Source: Sphingomonas cannabina (lineage in GTDB: Bacteria; Pseudomonadota; Alphaproteobacteria; Sphingomonadales; Sphingomonadaceae). Taken from it: DNA of 64,000 nt. The stretch spans positions 1,411,001 to 1,475,000 of the forward strand of contig NZ_CP090059.1 of assembly GCF_021391395.1 (NCBI RefSeq). Direction: 5' to 3'. The translations under genes were made by a program, and so were the position numbers. Positions 1-8,078 of this stretch are shown here, piece by piece (positions within the stretch are counted from its first letter, which is position 1; the number at the start of each line of letters is the position of its first letter). Under the pieces are notes generated by a model. That model ran no database searches, was not told the DNA's origin, and saw only the letters and a list, made by a program, of their open reading frames with translations.

Positions 1-388
1 CCGCGATGCCGGCGAGCAGCGCGGCATAGCCCAGGACCACCAGCCACGCCGGCACCGCCGACCAGTGGAATCGCCCGGCGTCGAGCGCTGCGACCGGCAG
101 GATCGCCACCATCGCCGGCAGGATCACCGCGAGCAGCGCCTTGTCCCAGCCCTTCGTCCCCGGCTGGAACCGGCTGCGGGCGCGGTAGATCACCGGATTG
201 ACCCGCGCCAGCACCAGCGCCGACGCGCCGAAGCCCAGCACCAGCACGGCGACGAACACCCATCCGGGCCGCCAGCCGATCGATCCCGCCGGCAGGAACA
301 GCAGCAGGAGCAGGGCCAGCGGCAACCCGGCCGCATAGGCGATGGCGGTGCCGCGCGACATGGCGGCGGGTTCCCTGGGGGCTTCCAT
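1..388 (-). CDS. Isoprenylcysteine carboxyl methyltransferase-like membrane protein (partial, C-terminus outside window)
   Basis: The first 129 codons are present on the minus strand, starting at ATG 388-386 behind a GGAGGAG ribosome site. The protein opens with a short polar stretch and then long hydrophobic helices, roughly residues 13-35, 43-62 and 83-102. Between the second and third lies a basic cytoplasmic-looking loop with NPVIYRARSRF. Helices of this kind with a conserved NP-RAR loop are typical of the ICMT/DUF1295-like membrane methyltransferases. The SAM-binding C-terminal half is off the window edge, so the activity is inferred from the N-terminal pattern only. It is divergent from the ATPase gene that starts at 479. 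Confidence 0.6.
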   Translation of the reverse strand, partial: MEAPREPAAMSRGTAIAYAAGLPLALLLLLFLPAGSIGWRPGWVFVAVLVLGFGASALVLARVNPVIYRARSRFQPGTKGWDKALLAVILPAMVAILPVAALDAGRFHWSAVPAWLVVLGYAALLAGIA

Positions 389-478
389 GGGCAGTCTCCT
401 CCGGCGGACCGCTCGCCTTATAGCATGTTCGCGGGAATCACTTGCCCTCGACCGGTCACATCGACCAAGTCGCCCGCG

Positions 479-1930
479 ATGACGTTTCAGGTGGACATGG
501 GGGCGGACGGTGCCGGCAGGACCGTCTCGATCGATCTCGAGGAACTGCTCGCCACGCGCCTGCTGGTGCAGGGCAATTCGGGCTCGGGCAAGTCGCATCT
601 CCTGCGCCGCCTGCTGGAGGGCAGTGCGGCGCAGGTGCAGCAGGCGGTGATCGACCCGGAGGGCGACTTCGTCACGCTCGCCGACGCCTATGGCCATGTC
701 GCGATCGAGGCGGCGGACTATTCGGTCGGCGAGATCGCCCGCTTCGCGATGCGCTGCCGCGAGCACCGCGCCTCGGTGGTGCTGAGCCTGGAGGGGCTGG
801 AGATGGACGGCCAGATGCGCTGCGCCGCCGCCTTCCTCAACGGCCTGTTCGATGCGCCGCGCGAGCATTGGTATCCGGCGCTGGTCGTGGTCGACGAGGC
901 GCAGATCTTCGCCCCCGCCGCCGGCGCCGAGGTGAGCGAGGAGGCGCGGCGCACCTCGCTGTCGGCGATGGCCAACCTGATGTCGCGCGGGCGCAAGCGC
1001 GGGCTCGCCGGCATCATCGCCACCCAGCGGCTCGCCAAGCTGTCGAAGAACGTCGCGGCGGAAGCGAGCAACTTCCTGATGGGCCGCACCTTCCTCGACA
1101 TCGACATGGCCCGCGCCGCCGACCTGCTCGGCATGGAGCGGCGCCAGGCGGAGACGATCCGCGACCTCGGCCGCGGCACCTTCCTCGGGCTGGGGCCGGC
1201 GATCGCCCGGCGGCCGGTGACGATCGCCATCGGGCCGGTGAAGACCTCGGCACGCAGCAGCAGCCCGTCGCTGATCCCGCTGCCGGAGACCTCCGCGGTC
1301 GAGATCAAGGACCTGCTGCTGGCCGCGGTCGAGGAGCCGTATCTCATCCCGCCCCCGCCCCCGGTGCGCGCGCCGGCGCCGATGGTGAGCGTGCTCGACC
1401 AGCTGACCGAGGCCGCCGCCGCCGCTGCCGAGTTCGAGCCGGAGGAGGAGGTGCTGGTCGACCACGAGCCGGTGGTGATTGAGGCGCTGCGCGGCATCAT
1501 CGAGGACCCGGATTCCCGCGCCAAGCCGGCGGCGGTGCTCTACCAGGACTTCCAGGTCCGCTGCCGCATGGCGGGCGTGCGCCGGCCGCCGCTCGACGCC
1601 TCGGGCTTCACCCGCCGGCTGGCGGCGGCGCGAGCCGGCATCTTCACCGGGCTGGACGCGGAGTGGGCGCCGGCGCTGGAGGCGGCGCGCGGCGTCCCCG
1701 ACGACATGCTCGGCGCCTTCCTGCTCATCGCCCACGCCGCCCGCGAAGGCGAGCAGGGCCCGAGCGACGAGGCGATCGCCGCGGCCTATGGCACGGAGTC
1801 GCTCGGCCGCGCGCGCCGCGTGCTGTCCTATATGGAAAGCCGCGGGATGATCGTGACCCGCGTCGACCTGTCGGGCCGCCGTTCGATCGCCATCCCCCAG
1901 CTCGGCTGGACGACGGCGCCGAGCGAATAG
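479..1930 (+). CDS. HerA/DUF87-type ATPase with C-terminal helical extension
   Basis: A 483-residue P-loop ATPase. Walker A is GNSGSGKS at residues 32-39, followed by the VIDPEGDF strand at 57-64 that is typical of HerA/FtsK-like pumps. Walker B is LVVVDEAQIF near 134-143, and GIIATQR near 180 looks like a sensor motif. After a proline-rich linker around residue 290, the last 130 residues look like a small winged-helix or helical domain. HerA normally translocates DNA with the nuclease NurA, but no NurA lies nearby. The ATG at 479 is chosen because the HerA-barrel strand begins right after it; an in-frame ATG at 425 would add a non-conserved tail. Role unknown beyond ATP-driven DNA or protein remodelling. 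Confidence 0.75.
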   Translation: MTFQVDMGADGAGRTVSIDLEELLATRLLVQGNSGSGKSHLLRRLLEGSAAQVQQAVIDPEGDFVTLADAYGHVAIEAADYSVGEIARFAMRCREHRASVVLSLEGLEMDGQMRCAAAFLNGLFDAPREHWYPALVVVDEAQIFAPAAGAEVSEEARRTSLSAMANLMSRGRKRGLAGIIATQRLAKLSKNVAAEASNFLMGRTFLDIDMARAADLLGMERRQAETIRDLGRGTFLGLGPAIARRPVTIAIGPVKTSARSSSPSLIPLPETSAVEIKDLLLAAVEEPYLIPPPPPVRAPAPMVSVLDQLTEAAAAAAEFEPEEEVLVDHEPVVIEALRGIIEDPDSRAKPAAVLYQDFQVRCRMAGVRRPPLDASGFTRRLAAARAGIFTGLDAEWAPALEAARGVPDDMLGAFLLIAHAAREGEQGPSDEAIAAAYGTESLGRARRVLSYMESRGMIVTRVDLSGRRSIAIPQLGWTTAPSE

Positions 1931-1933
1931 GCC

Positions 1934-2404
1934 TCACATCGCGTCGCGGATCGTCTCCATCGCGACGAAGGTCGAGGTGCTGGCGACATGGGGCAGGTTG
2001 GAGATGCGCTCGCCCAGCACTTCGCGGTACTTGCGGATGTCGGCGGTGCGGACCTTGAGCAGATAGTCGAAGCTGCTCGCGATCATGTGGCATTCCTCGA
2101 CTTCCTTGATGCGCAGCACCCCGCGGCGGAAGTCCTCCAGCGCCGCCTCGCGCGTGTCGGACAGCTTCACCTCGGTGAAGGCGATATGGTCCAGCCCCAG
2201 CCGCGCCGGATCGACGATCGCGCGGAACCCGCGGATATAGCCCTGGTCGATCAGCCGCCTAAGGCGCACCTGGCACGGCGTCTTGGACAGGCCGACGCGG
2301 CGCGCGAGCTCCGCCACCGACATCCGCCCGTCCTCGCGCAGCAGGTCGATGATCCGACGGTCGAATTGGTCGATTTCGCCAGATATGGTCTTGGTAGAGG
2401 CCAT
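1934..2404 (-). CDS. Lrp/AsnC-family regulator, probable proline-responsive activator of putA (PutR-like)
   Basis: 156 residues, the usual Lrp size. The N-terminal helix-turn-helix is at about 13-60 (IDLLREDGRMSVAELARRVG, then LSKTPCQVRLRRL), and the AsnC/RAM ligand-binding domain fills the rest. It is transcribed divergently from putA with 114 bp between the start codons, the arrangement known for alphaproteobacterial PutR-PutA pairs. The PutA here has no DNA-binding domain of its own, so an external regulator is expected. Proline-induced activation of putA is inferred from context. An upstream extension of the frame is antisense to putA and was not used. Confidence 0.85.
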   Translation of the reverse strand: MASTKTISGEIDQFDRRIIDLLREDGRMSVAELARRVGLSKTPCQVRLRRLIDQGYIRGFRAIVDPARLGLDHIAFTEVKLSDTREAALEDFRRGVLRIKEVEECHMIASSFDYLLKVRTADIRKYREVLGERISNLPHVASTSTFVAMETIRDAM

Positions 2405-2518
2405 CTGATTGAAACCTTGGCATGAATGAAGGTCAATGGACCTTCTGATGCCGCAGGATAAGTCGGATCGCCAGATGCATTTGCGATAGGGAAAGCGCAT
2501 ATCCCGACCGAGGCACCC
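2405..2518. promoter_or_regulatory. Divergent promoter region between the Lrp regulator and putA
   Basis: 114 bp with no coding potential, lower in GC than the flanking genes, and holding the promoters of both genes. It contains AT-rich tracts such as GATTGAAACCTTGG near 2408 and GATGCATTTGCGATAGG near 2474, which are plausible sites for the Lrp-type protein. No exact operator can be assigned by eye. Confidence 0.5.
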
Positions 2519-5500
2519 ATGGCGCAACCTTCCCAACTCCCGCCCCTTTTCGCCGATTTCGCCCCGCCGATCCGCCAGCAGAGCGCGTTGAGGCAGGCGA
2601 TCACCGCCGCCTATCGCCGCCCCGAGCCCGACTGCCTCGCCCCGCTGATCGAGCAGGCGACGCTGCCCGGGCCGGTCCGTGCCGCCGCCGCCCGCACCGC
2701 CACCGCGCTGATCGAGGCGCTGCGCGCCAAACGCCGCGGCAACGGCGTCGAGGGGCTGGTGCAGGAATATGCCCTGTCGAGCGAGGAAGGCGTCGCGCTG
2801 ATGTGCCTCGCCGAGGCGCTGCTGCGCATCCCCGACGACGACACCCGCGACGCGCTGATCCGCGACAAGATCGCCGGCGGCGACTGGAAGGCGCATCTGG
2901 GGGAGGGGCGCTCGCTGTTCGTCAACGCCGCCACCTGGGGACTGGTGGTCACCGGCAAGCTCGCCGGCAGCGTCGACGACCGCGGGCTGGGAGCGGCGCT
3001 CACCCGCCTGATCGCCCGCACCGGCGAGCCGGTGATCCGCCGCGCGGTCGCCCTCGCGATGAAGATGATGGGCGAGCAGTTCGTCACCGGCGAGACGATC
3101 CAGGAGGCGTTGAAGCGCGCCCGCCCGCTGGAGGCGCGGGGCTACCAATACAGCTACGACATGCTCGGCGAGGCCGCGACCACCGCCGTAGATGCCGATC
3201 GCTACTACCGGGATTATGAGGCGGCCATCCACGCGATCGGCGCCGCCTCGGCGGGGCGCGGCGTCTATGGCGGGCCGGGCATCTCGATCAAGCTCTCCGC
3301 GCTGCACCCGCGCTATTCGCGGTCCCAGGCCGACCGCGTGGTGGGCGAACTCCTGCCGCGCGTGAAGGCGCTGGCGGTGCTGGCCAAGGGCCACGATATC
3401 GGTCTCAACATCGATGCCGAGGAGGCCGACCGGCTCGAGCTCTCGCTCGATCTGCTCGAAAGCCTGGCGTTCGACCCGGACCTCGCCGGCTGGAACGGCC
3501 TCGGCTTCGTGGTGCAGGCCTATGGCAAGCGCTGCCCCTTCGTGGTCGACTGGATCGTCGACCTCGCGCGCCGCTCTAAGCGGCGGATCATGGTGCGGCT
3601 GGTCAAGGGCGCCTATTGGGACGCCGAGATCAAGCGCGCCCAGGTCGACGGCCTCCCGGACTTCCCCGTCTACACCCGCAAGGTCCACACCGACGTCGCC
3701 TATATCGCCTGCGCCCGCAAGCTGCTGGCGGCGCGCGAGGTCGTCTTCCCGCAGTTCGCGACGCACAACGCGCAGACGCTCGCCACCATCTACGAGATGG
3801 CCGGGCCGGAGTTCGCGACCGGCGACTATGAGTTCCAGTGCCTCCACGGCATGGGCGAGCCGCTCTACGACGAGGTGGTGGGCGAGGACGGGCTCGGCCG
3901 GCCGTGCCGCATCTATGCGCCGGTCGGCACGCACGAGACCTTGCTCGCCTATCTCGTCCGGCGCCTGCTGGAGAACGGCGCCAATTCCTCATTCGTCAAC
4001 CGCATCGCCGACCCCGACGTGTCGATCGCCGAATTGACCGCCGATCCGGTCGAGACGGTGCGGGCGATGGCCGAGCCGGGGCAGAAGCACCCGATGATCG
4101 CGCTGCCCCGCGATCTCTACGGCGCCCGGCGCAACTCGGCGGGGCTCGACCTCAGCGACGAGACGGTGCTGGCGGCATTGGGAGAGACGATGCGCGCCGG
4201 CGCCCATTCGGACTGGAGCGCCGCCCCGGCGGACGGCGAGGGTACGCCGCGCCCGGTGCTCAACCCCGCCGACCACCGCGACCGCGTCGGCACCGTCGTC
4301 GAAGTCTCGCCCGAGCAGGCTCAAGCCGCCGTCCGCGCAGCCCTGGCCGCCGCGCCATCCTGGGCTGCCGTTCCTCCCGCCGAGCGCGCCGCCCGCCTCG
4401 AACGCGCCGCCGATCTGATGCAGGAATGGATGCCGTCGCTGCTCGGCCTGGTCATGCGCGAGGCGGGCAAGTCGCTGCCCAACGCGATTTCCGAGGTACG
4501 CGAGGCGATCGACTTCCTGCGCTATTATGCCGAGCAGGCGCGCCTCGTACTGGCGGCGGATCAGCCTTCGCTTGGCCCGGTGACCTGCATCAGCCCGTGG
4601 AACTTCCCGCTCGCGATCTTCACCGGCCAGATCGCCGCTGCGCTGGTCGCGGGCAACACGGTGCTCGCCAAGCCCGCCGAGGAGACTCCGCTGATCGCCG
4701 CCGCCGGCGTCGCCATCCTACACGAGGCCGGCATCCCAGCCGACGCGCTGCAGCTCCTCCCCGGCGACGGCGCGATCGGCGCCGCGCTGGTCGCCGCGCC
4801 GGAGACGGCGGGGGTGATGTTCACCGGCTCGACCGAGGTCGCGCGGCTGATCCAGGCCGAGCTCGCCAAGCGCGTCTCGCCCGCCGGCGAGCCGATCCCG
4901 CTGATCGCCGAGACCGGCGGGCAGAATGCGATGATCGTCGACTCCTCGGCGCTGGCGGAGCAGGTGGTGGCCGACGTGCTCGCCTCCGCCTTCGACAGCG
5001 CCGGCCAGCGCTGCTCGGCGCTGCGCATCCTCTGCCTCCAGGAGGAGATCGCCGACCGCACGCTGGCGATGCTAAAGGGTGCGCTCCGCGAGCTGCGCGT
5101 CGGGCGGACCGATCGCCTTGATATCGACGTCGGCCCCGTCATCACCGCCGAGGCCAAGGCGAACATCGAGAAGCACATCGAAAAGATGCGCTCGCGCGGC
5201 CACAAGGTCGAGCAACTGCCGCTTTCAGAGGAGACGGCGCACGGCACCTTCGTTCCGCCCACGATCATCGAACTCACGAGTATCGGCGAGCTCGAGCGGG
5301 AAGTGTTCGGTCCCGTCCTTCACGTCGTTCGTTTCAAGCGCGCGGAGATCGATCGCCTGATCGACCGGATCAATGCCACCGGCTATGGCCTCACCTTCGG
5401 CCTCCACACCCGGCTCGACGAGACGATCGCGCACGTGACCCGGCGGGTGAAGGCGGGCAACCTCTACGTCAACCGCAACGTGATCGGCGCGGTGGTGGGC

Positions 5501-6148
5501 GTGCAGCCGTTCGGCGGACGCGGACTGTCGGGCACCGGGCCGAAGGCGGGCGGCCCGCTCTATCTCGGCCGGCTGGTGCGCCGCGCCCCGCTGCCGCCGC
5601 AGCTCGCCGTCGCCGCGACCGCCACCGCGGTGCGCGACCTCGCGCTGTCGCTGGACGCGGCGGGAGACGGCGCGGCGGCCGACATGGTCCGCAAGCTGCC
5701 GGGCGTTCCGCTGTCTGCCGAGCTTGAGCTGCCCGGCCCGGTCGGCGAGCGCAACCTCTACGCGCTCCACCCGCGCGGCCGCATCCTGCTGCTGCCGGAG
5801 ACGCGCACCGGCCTGATCGCTCAGCTCGCCGCGGGCCTTGCGAGCGGCAACGACCTCGTCGTCCAGGCCGATCCGGCGATCCGGCCCGCTCTGCCGCCGA
5901 CCCTCGTGCCTCGCGTGCGCTGGGTCGAGGATTGGACGGCGGCGGGGCCGTTCGCCGGCGCGCTGATCGAAGGCGACGCGGAGCGGGTCCGCGCCCTGCA
6001 CCAGGCGATCGCCGCGCTGCCCGGCCCGATCGTGCTGACCCAGGCGGGCACGGCCGGCTACCGTCTCGACTGGCTGGTCGAGGAGGTGTCGACCTCGATC
6101 AACACCACCGCGGCGGGCGGCAATGCCAGCCTGATGGCGATGGCCTAG
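2519..6148 (+). CDS. putA: Bifunctional proline dehydrogenase / L-glutamate gamma-semialdehyde dehydrogenase PutA
   Basis: 1209 residues. It oxidises proline to glutamate in two FAD- and NAD-dependent steps joined by an internal channel. The PRODH barrel shows ISIKLSALHPRY, RLVKGAYWD, QFATHNAQT, LHGMGEPLY and a C-terminal LLENGANSSFVNR. The P5C dehydrogenase half shows CISPWNFPLAIF, VMFTGSTEVA, the general base in ETGGQNA (E798) and the nucleophile in GQRCSALR (C832). A further C-terminal region of about 200 residues ends with INTTAAGGNASLM, as in the longer PutA types. The N-terminal ribbon-helix-helix DNA-binding domain of enterobacterial PutA is missing, so this is an enzyme-only form, consistent with the divergent Lrp regulator. 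Confidence 0.97.
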   Translation: MAQPSQLPPLFADFAPPIRQQSALRQAITAAYRRPEPDCLAPLIEQATLPGPVRAAAARTATALIEALRAKRRGNGVEGLVQEYALSSEEGVALMCLAEALLRIPDDDTRDALIRDKIAGGDWKAHLGEGRSLFVNAATWGLVVTGKLAGSVDDRGLGAALTRLIARTGEPVIRRAVALAMKMMGEQFVTGETIQEALKRARPLEARGYQYSYDMLGEAATTAVDADRYYRDYEAAIHAIGAASAGRGVYGGPGISIKLSALHPRYSRSQADRVVGELLPRVKALAVLAKGHDIGLNIDAEEADRLELSLDLLESLAFDPDLAGWNGLGFVVQAYGKRCPFVVDWIVDLARRSKRRIMVRLVKGAYWDAEIKRAQVDGLPDFPVYTRKVHTDVAYIACARKLLAAREVVFPQFATHNAQTLATIYEMAGPEFATGDYEFQCLHGMGEPLYDEVVGEDGLGRPCRIYAPVGTHETLLAYLVRRLLENGANSSFVNRIADPDVSIAELTADPVETVRAMAEPGQKHPMIALPRDLYGARRNSAGLDLSDETVLAALGETMRAGAHSDWSAAPADGEGTPRPVLNPADHRDRVGTVVEVSPEQAQAAVRAALAAAPSWAAVPPAERAARLERAADLMQEWMPSLLGLVMREAGKSLPNAISEVREAIDFLRYYAEQARLVLAADQPSLGPVTCISPWNFPLAIFTGQIAAALVAGNTVLAKPAEETPLIAAAGVAILHEAGIPADALQLLPGDGAIGAALVAAPETAGVMFTGSTEVARLIQAELAKRVSPAGEPIPLIAETGGQNAMIVDSSALAEQVVADVLASAFDSAGQRCSALRILCLQEEIADRTLAMLKGALRELRVGRTDRLDIDVGPVITAEAKANIEKHIEKMRSRGHKVEQLPLSEETAHGTFVPPTIIELTSIGELEREVFGPVLHVVRFKRAEIDRLIDRINATGYGLTFGLHTRLDETIAHVTRRVKAGNLYVNRNVIGAVVGVQPFGGRGLSGTGPKAGGPLYLGRLVRRAPLPPQLAVAATATAVRDLALSLDAAGDGAAADMVRKLPGVPLSAELELPGPVGERNLYALHPRGRILLLPETRTGLIAQLAAGLASGNDLVVQADPAIRPALPPTLVPRVRWVEDWTAAGPFAGALIEGDAERVRALHQAIAALPGPIVLTQAGTAGYRLDWLVEEVSTSINTTAAGGNASLMAMA

Positions 6149-6194
6149 CCGGATCGACATTTGAGGAAGTGACGACATCTGGGCCGTCCTCACC

Positions 6195-6300
6195 GTCACC
6201 CCGGACTTGTTCCGGGGGCCACCGGGAGGCAAGGACTGGGCAAGAGGTTTTGAGCGCAGTCGGCAAGGCGCAGTGGACCCCGGAACAAGTCCGGGGTGAC
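6195..6300. repeat. Paired REP-like palindromes, family 1 (CCCCGGA-ACAAG-TCCGGGG)
   Basis: Two inverted copies of a short unit (6195-6217 and 6278-6300), each with arms CCCCGGA/TCCGGGG around ACAAG and preceded or followed by GTGAC/GTCAC. Together they can form a larger hairpin downstream of putA. The same family recurs at 21651-21736, 33855-33967 and 38503-38531. With the family-2 unit at 6366-6441 it fills the 303-bp gap between putA and the arabinofuranosidase gene. Confidence 0.85.
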
Positions 6301-6365
6301 GGTCGGGAAGGGGGCTACGGAAGACCTGCAACCTCAAATGTCGATCGGCGCTAGCTGATCGACCT

Positions 6366-6441
6366 GTGCTCCTGCGAAAGCAGGAGCCCTGGATCATGGG
6401 TATGTCGTTCGCGGCCAGGGCTCCTGCTTTCGCAGGAGCAC
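6366..6441. repeat. Paired palindromic repeat, family 2 (GCTCCTGC-GAAA-GCAGGAGC)
   Basis: Two inverted copies of a 22-25 bp hairpin (6366-6390 and 6415-6441), each GCTCCTGC followed by a short loop and GCAGGAGC. CCCTGG and CCAGGG flanks extend the pairing between copies. A second pair with one base changed in the loop lies at 45339-45413. It sits just past the stop codon of the arabinofuranosidase gene and may act as a 3' end stabiliser or bidirectional terminator, but no T-run follows. Confidence 0.85.
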
Positions 6442-6451
6442 CGGAAGCGGT

Positions 6452-8032
6452 TCACCGCTCCAGCGAAAGCATCGCCACCGACCTCGCCGGAAGCCGGACA
6501 GTGACGGCGCCACCCTCGACACGCCCCGTAATCGGCTTCGGCACGACCGTATCCGGCGCCTCGAACGTGTTGACCGAATTGACGTTCGCCGCCGTCAGCA
6601 CCTGTCCTCCCGCGCGGCGGACCGACAGGCCCGGCACCGCCACGCGGATCTCGGACGTCTCGTTCGGATCGACGTTCACCAGCGCCAGCCACAGCTTCCC
6701 GTCGGTCGCACGCGCCGCAACGGCATCGACGCGCGGCAGCTCCACGTCGCCGCGCCGGTAGCGGCCCGCCTCGAAGCTCACGGGCACGAAGGTCGCGTCC
6801 TGGAACGGCAGGTACATCTTGAAGACATGATAGGTGGGCGTCAGCACCATCTTCGGCCCGTCGGTCAGGATCATCGCCTGGAGCACGTTCACCATCTGCG
6901 CGATGTTGGTCATCCGCACGCGGTCGGCATGGCGGGCGAAGATGTTGACGTTGAGCGCGGCGATGATCGCGTCGCGCAGCGAGTTCTGCTGCGCCAGGAA
7001 GCCGGGATTGGTCCCCGGCAGCGGCGCCAGCCACACGCCCCATTCGTCGACGACGAGCGGCATCTTCTTCTCGGGATCATATTTGTCCATGATCGCCGAA
7101 TGGGTGGCGATCCGCCCGTCCATGGCGAGCGTCGCCTTCACCAGCTTGGCATAATCGTCCTCGCCGAAGCCGGTGCTGGGATAGGACGGCGGCCAGCCGC
7201 CGACGGTGTAGGAATGGAACGACAGCCCCTCGATGTTCCAGCTCCAGTCATGGGCCTTCCACGCCTTCATCACCGCTTCGGTGTAGCTGGTGTCGTCGTC
7301 GCTGGGGCCGACCGCGATGCGCTGCATCGGCTCGTCCTTGGCCTGGGCCGGATTGTAGTTGCGCACGAAGCGGGCGTAGAGCTTCATCTGGTCGGTATAG
7401 AATTCCGGCCGCATCGCCCCGCCGCAGCTCCAGCTTTCGTTGCCGATGCCGAGGTATTTGACCTTGTAGGGCGCCGGATGCCCGTTGGCGGCGCGCTCCT
7501 GTCCGGCGCTGCTCTGCTGGTCCGCGGTCATATAGGCGACCCAGTCGGCCGCTTCCTTGACTGTTCCCGACCCCACGTTGACCGACACATAGGCCTCGGC
7601 GCCGATCTGGCCGACGAAGTCCATGAACTCGTCGGTGCCGAATGCGTTGGTCTCGGCCGCACCGCCCCAGTTGGCGTTGACCGTCTGCTTGCGCCGCGCC
7701 GGATCGCCGAGGCCGTCGCGCCAGTGATATTCGTCGGCGAAGCACCCGCCCGGCCAGCGTACCACCGGCACCCGGATCGTCTTCAATGCGGCGACCACGT
7801 CGCTGCGGATGCCGCGGACGTTGGGGATCGGCGAATCCTTCCCCACCCACACCCCGCCGTAGATACCGGTGCCGAGATGCTCGGCGAACTGGCCGAAGAT
7901 GTTGCGGTCGATCCTCGGTCCAGGCCGGTCCGCCTGCACGGTCACCGTCGTGACGTTGCCCGCCTGTGCAAAGGCCGGAGCGGCGAGCAGGGTGGCCGCC
8001 GCGGCGACAAGTCGGGGCAGGGTATGTCTCAT
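6452..8032 (-). CDS. Secreted alpha-N-arabinofuranosidase, glycoside hydrolase family 51
   Basis: 526 residues with an N-terminal signal peptide (cleavage near AFAQA, residue 22-24), so probably periplasmic. GH51 enzymes release terminal L-arabinofuranose from arabinan and arabinoxylan by a retaining mechanism. The acid/base is E199 in the GIGNESWSCGG motif and the nucleophile E330 in VVDEWGVW. RWPGGCFADEYHWRDGLG near 92-109 is the family substrate loop, and a C-terminal beta domain follows. The gene is head-to-tail with the halogenase and TonB-receptor genes (46 bp gap), which points to a plant-polysaccharide uptake context. Confidence 0.93.
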   Translation of the reverse strand: MRHTLPRLVAAAATLLAAPAFAQAGNVTTVTVQADRPGPRIDRNIFGQFAEHLGTGIYGGVWVGKDSPIPNVRGIRSDVVAALKTIRVPVVRWPGGCFADEYHWRDGLGDPARRKQTVNANWGGAAETNAFGTDEFMDFVGQIGAEAYVSVNVGSGTVKEAADWVAYMTADQQSSAGQERAANGHPAPYKVKYLGIGNESWSCGGAMRPEFYTDQMKLYARFVRNYNPAQAKDEPMQRIAVGPSDDDTSYTEAVMKAWKAHDWSWNIEGLSFHSYTVGGWPPSYPSTGFGEDDYAKLVKATLAMDGRIATHSAIMDKYDPEKKMPLVVDEWGVWLAPLPGTNPGFLAQQNSLRDAIIAALNVNIFARHADRVRMTNIAQMVNVLQAMILTDGPKMVLTPTYHVFKMYLPFQDATFVPVSFEAGRYRRGDVELPRVDAVAARATDGKLWLALVNVDPNETSEIRVAVPGLSVRRAGGQVLTAANVNSVNTFEAPDTVVPKPITGRVEGGAVTVRLPARSVAMLSLER

Positions 8033-8078
8033 GGGTCCTCGCTTGGGATGTGCAGAAGCTGCCGGGTCGGCGGGGCGG

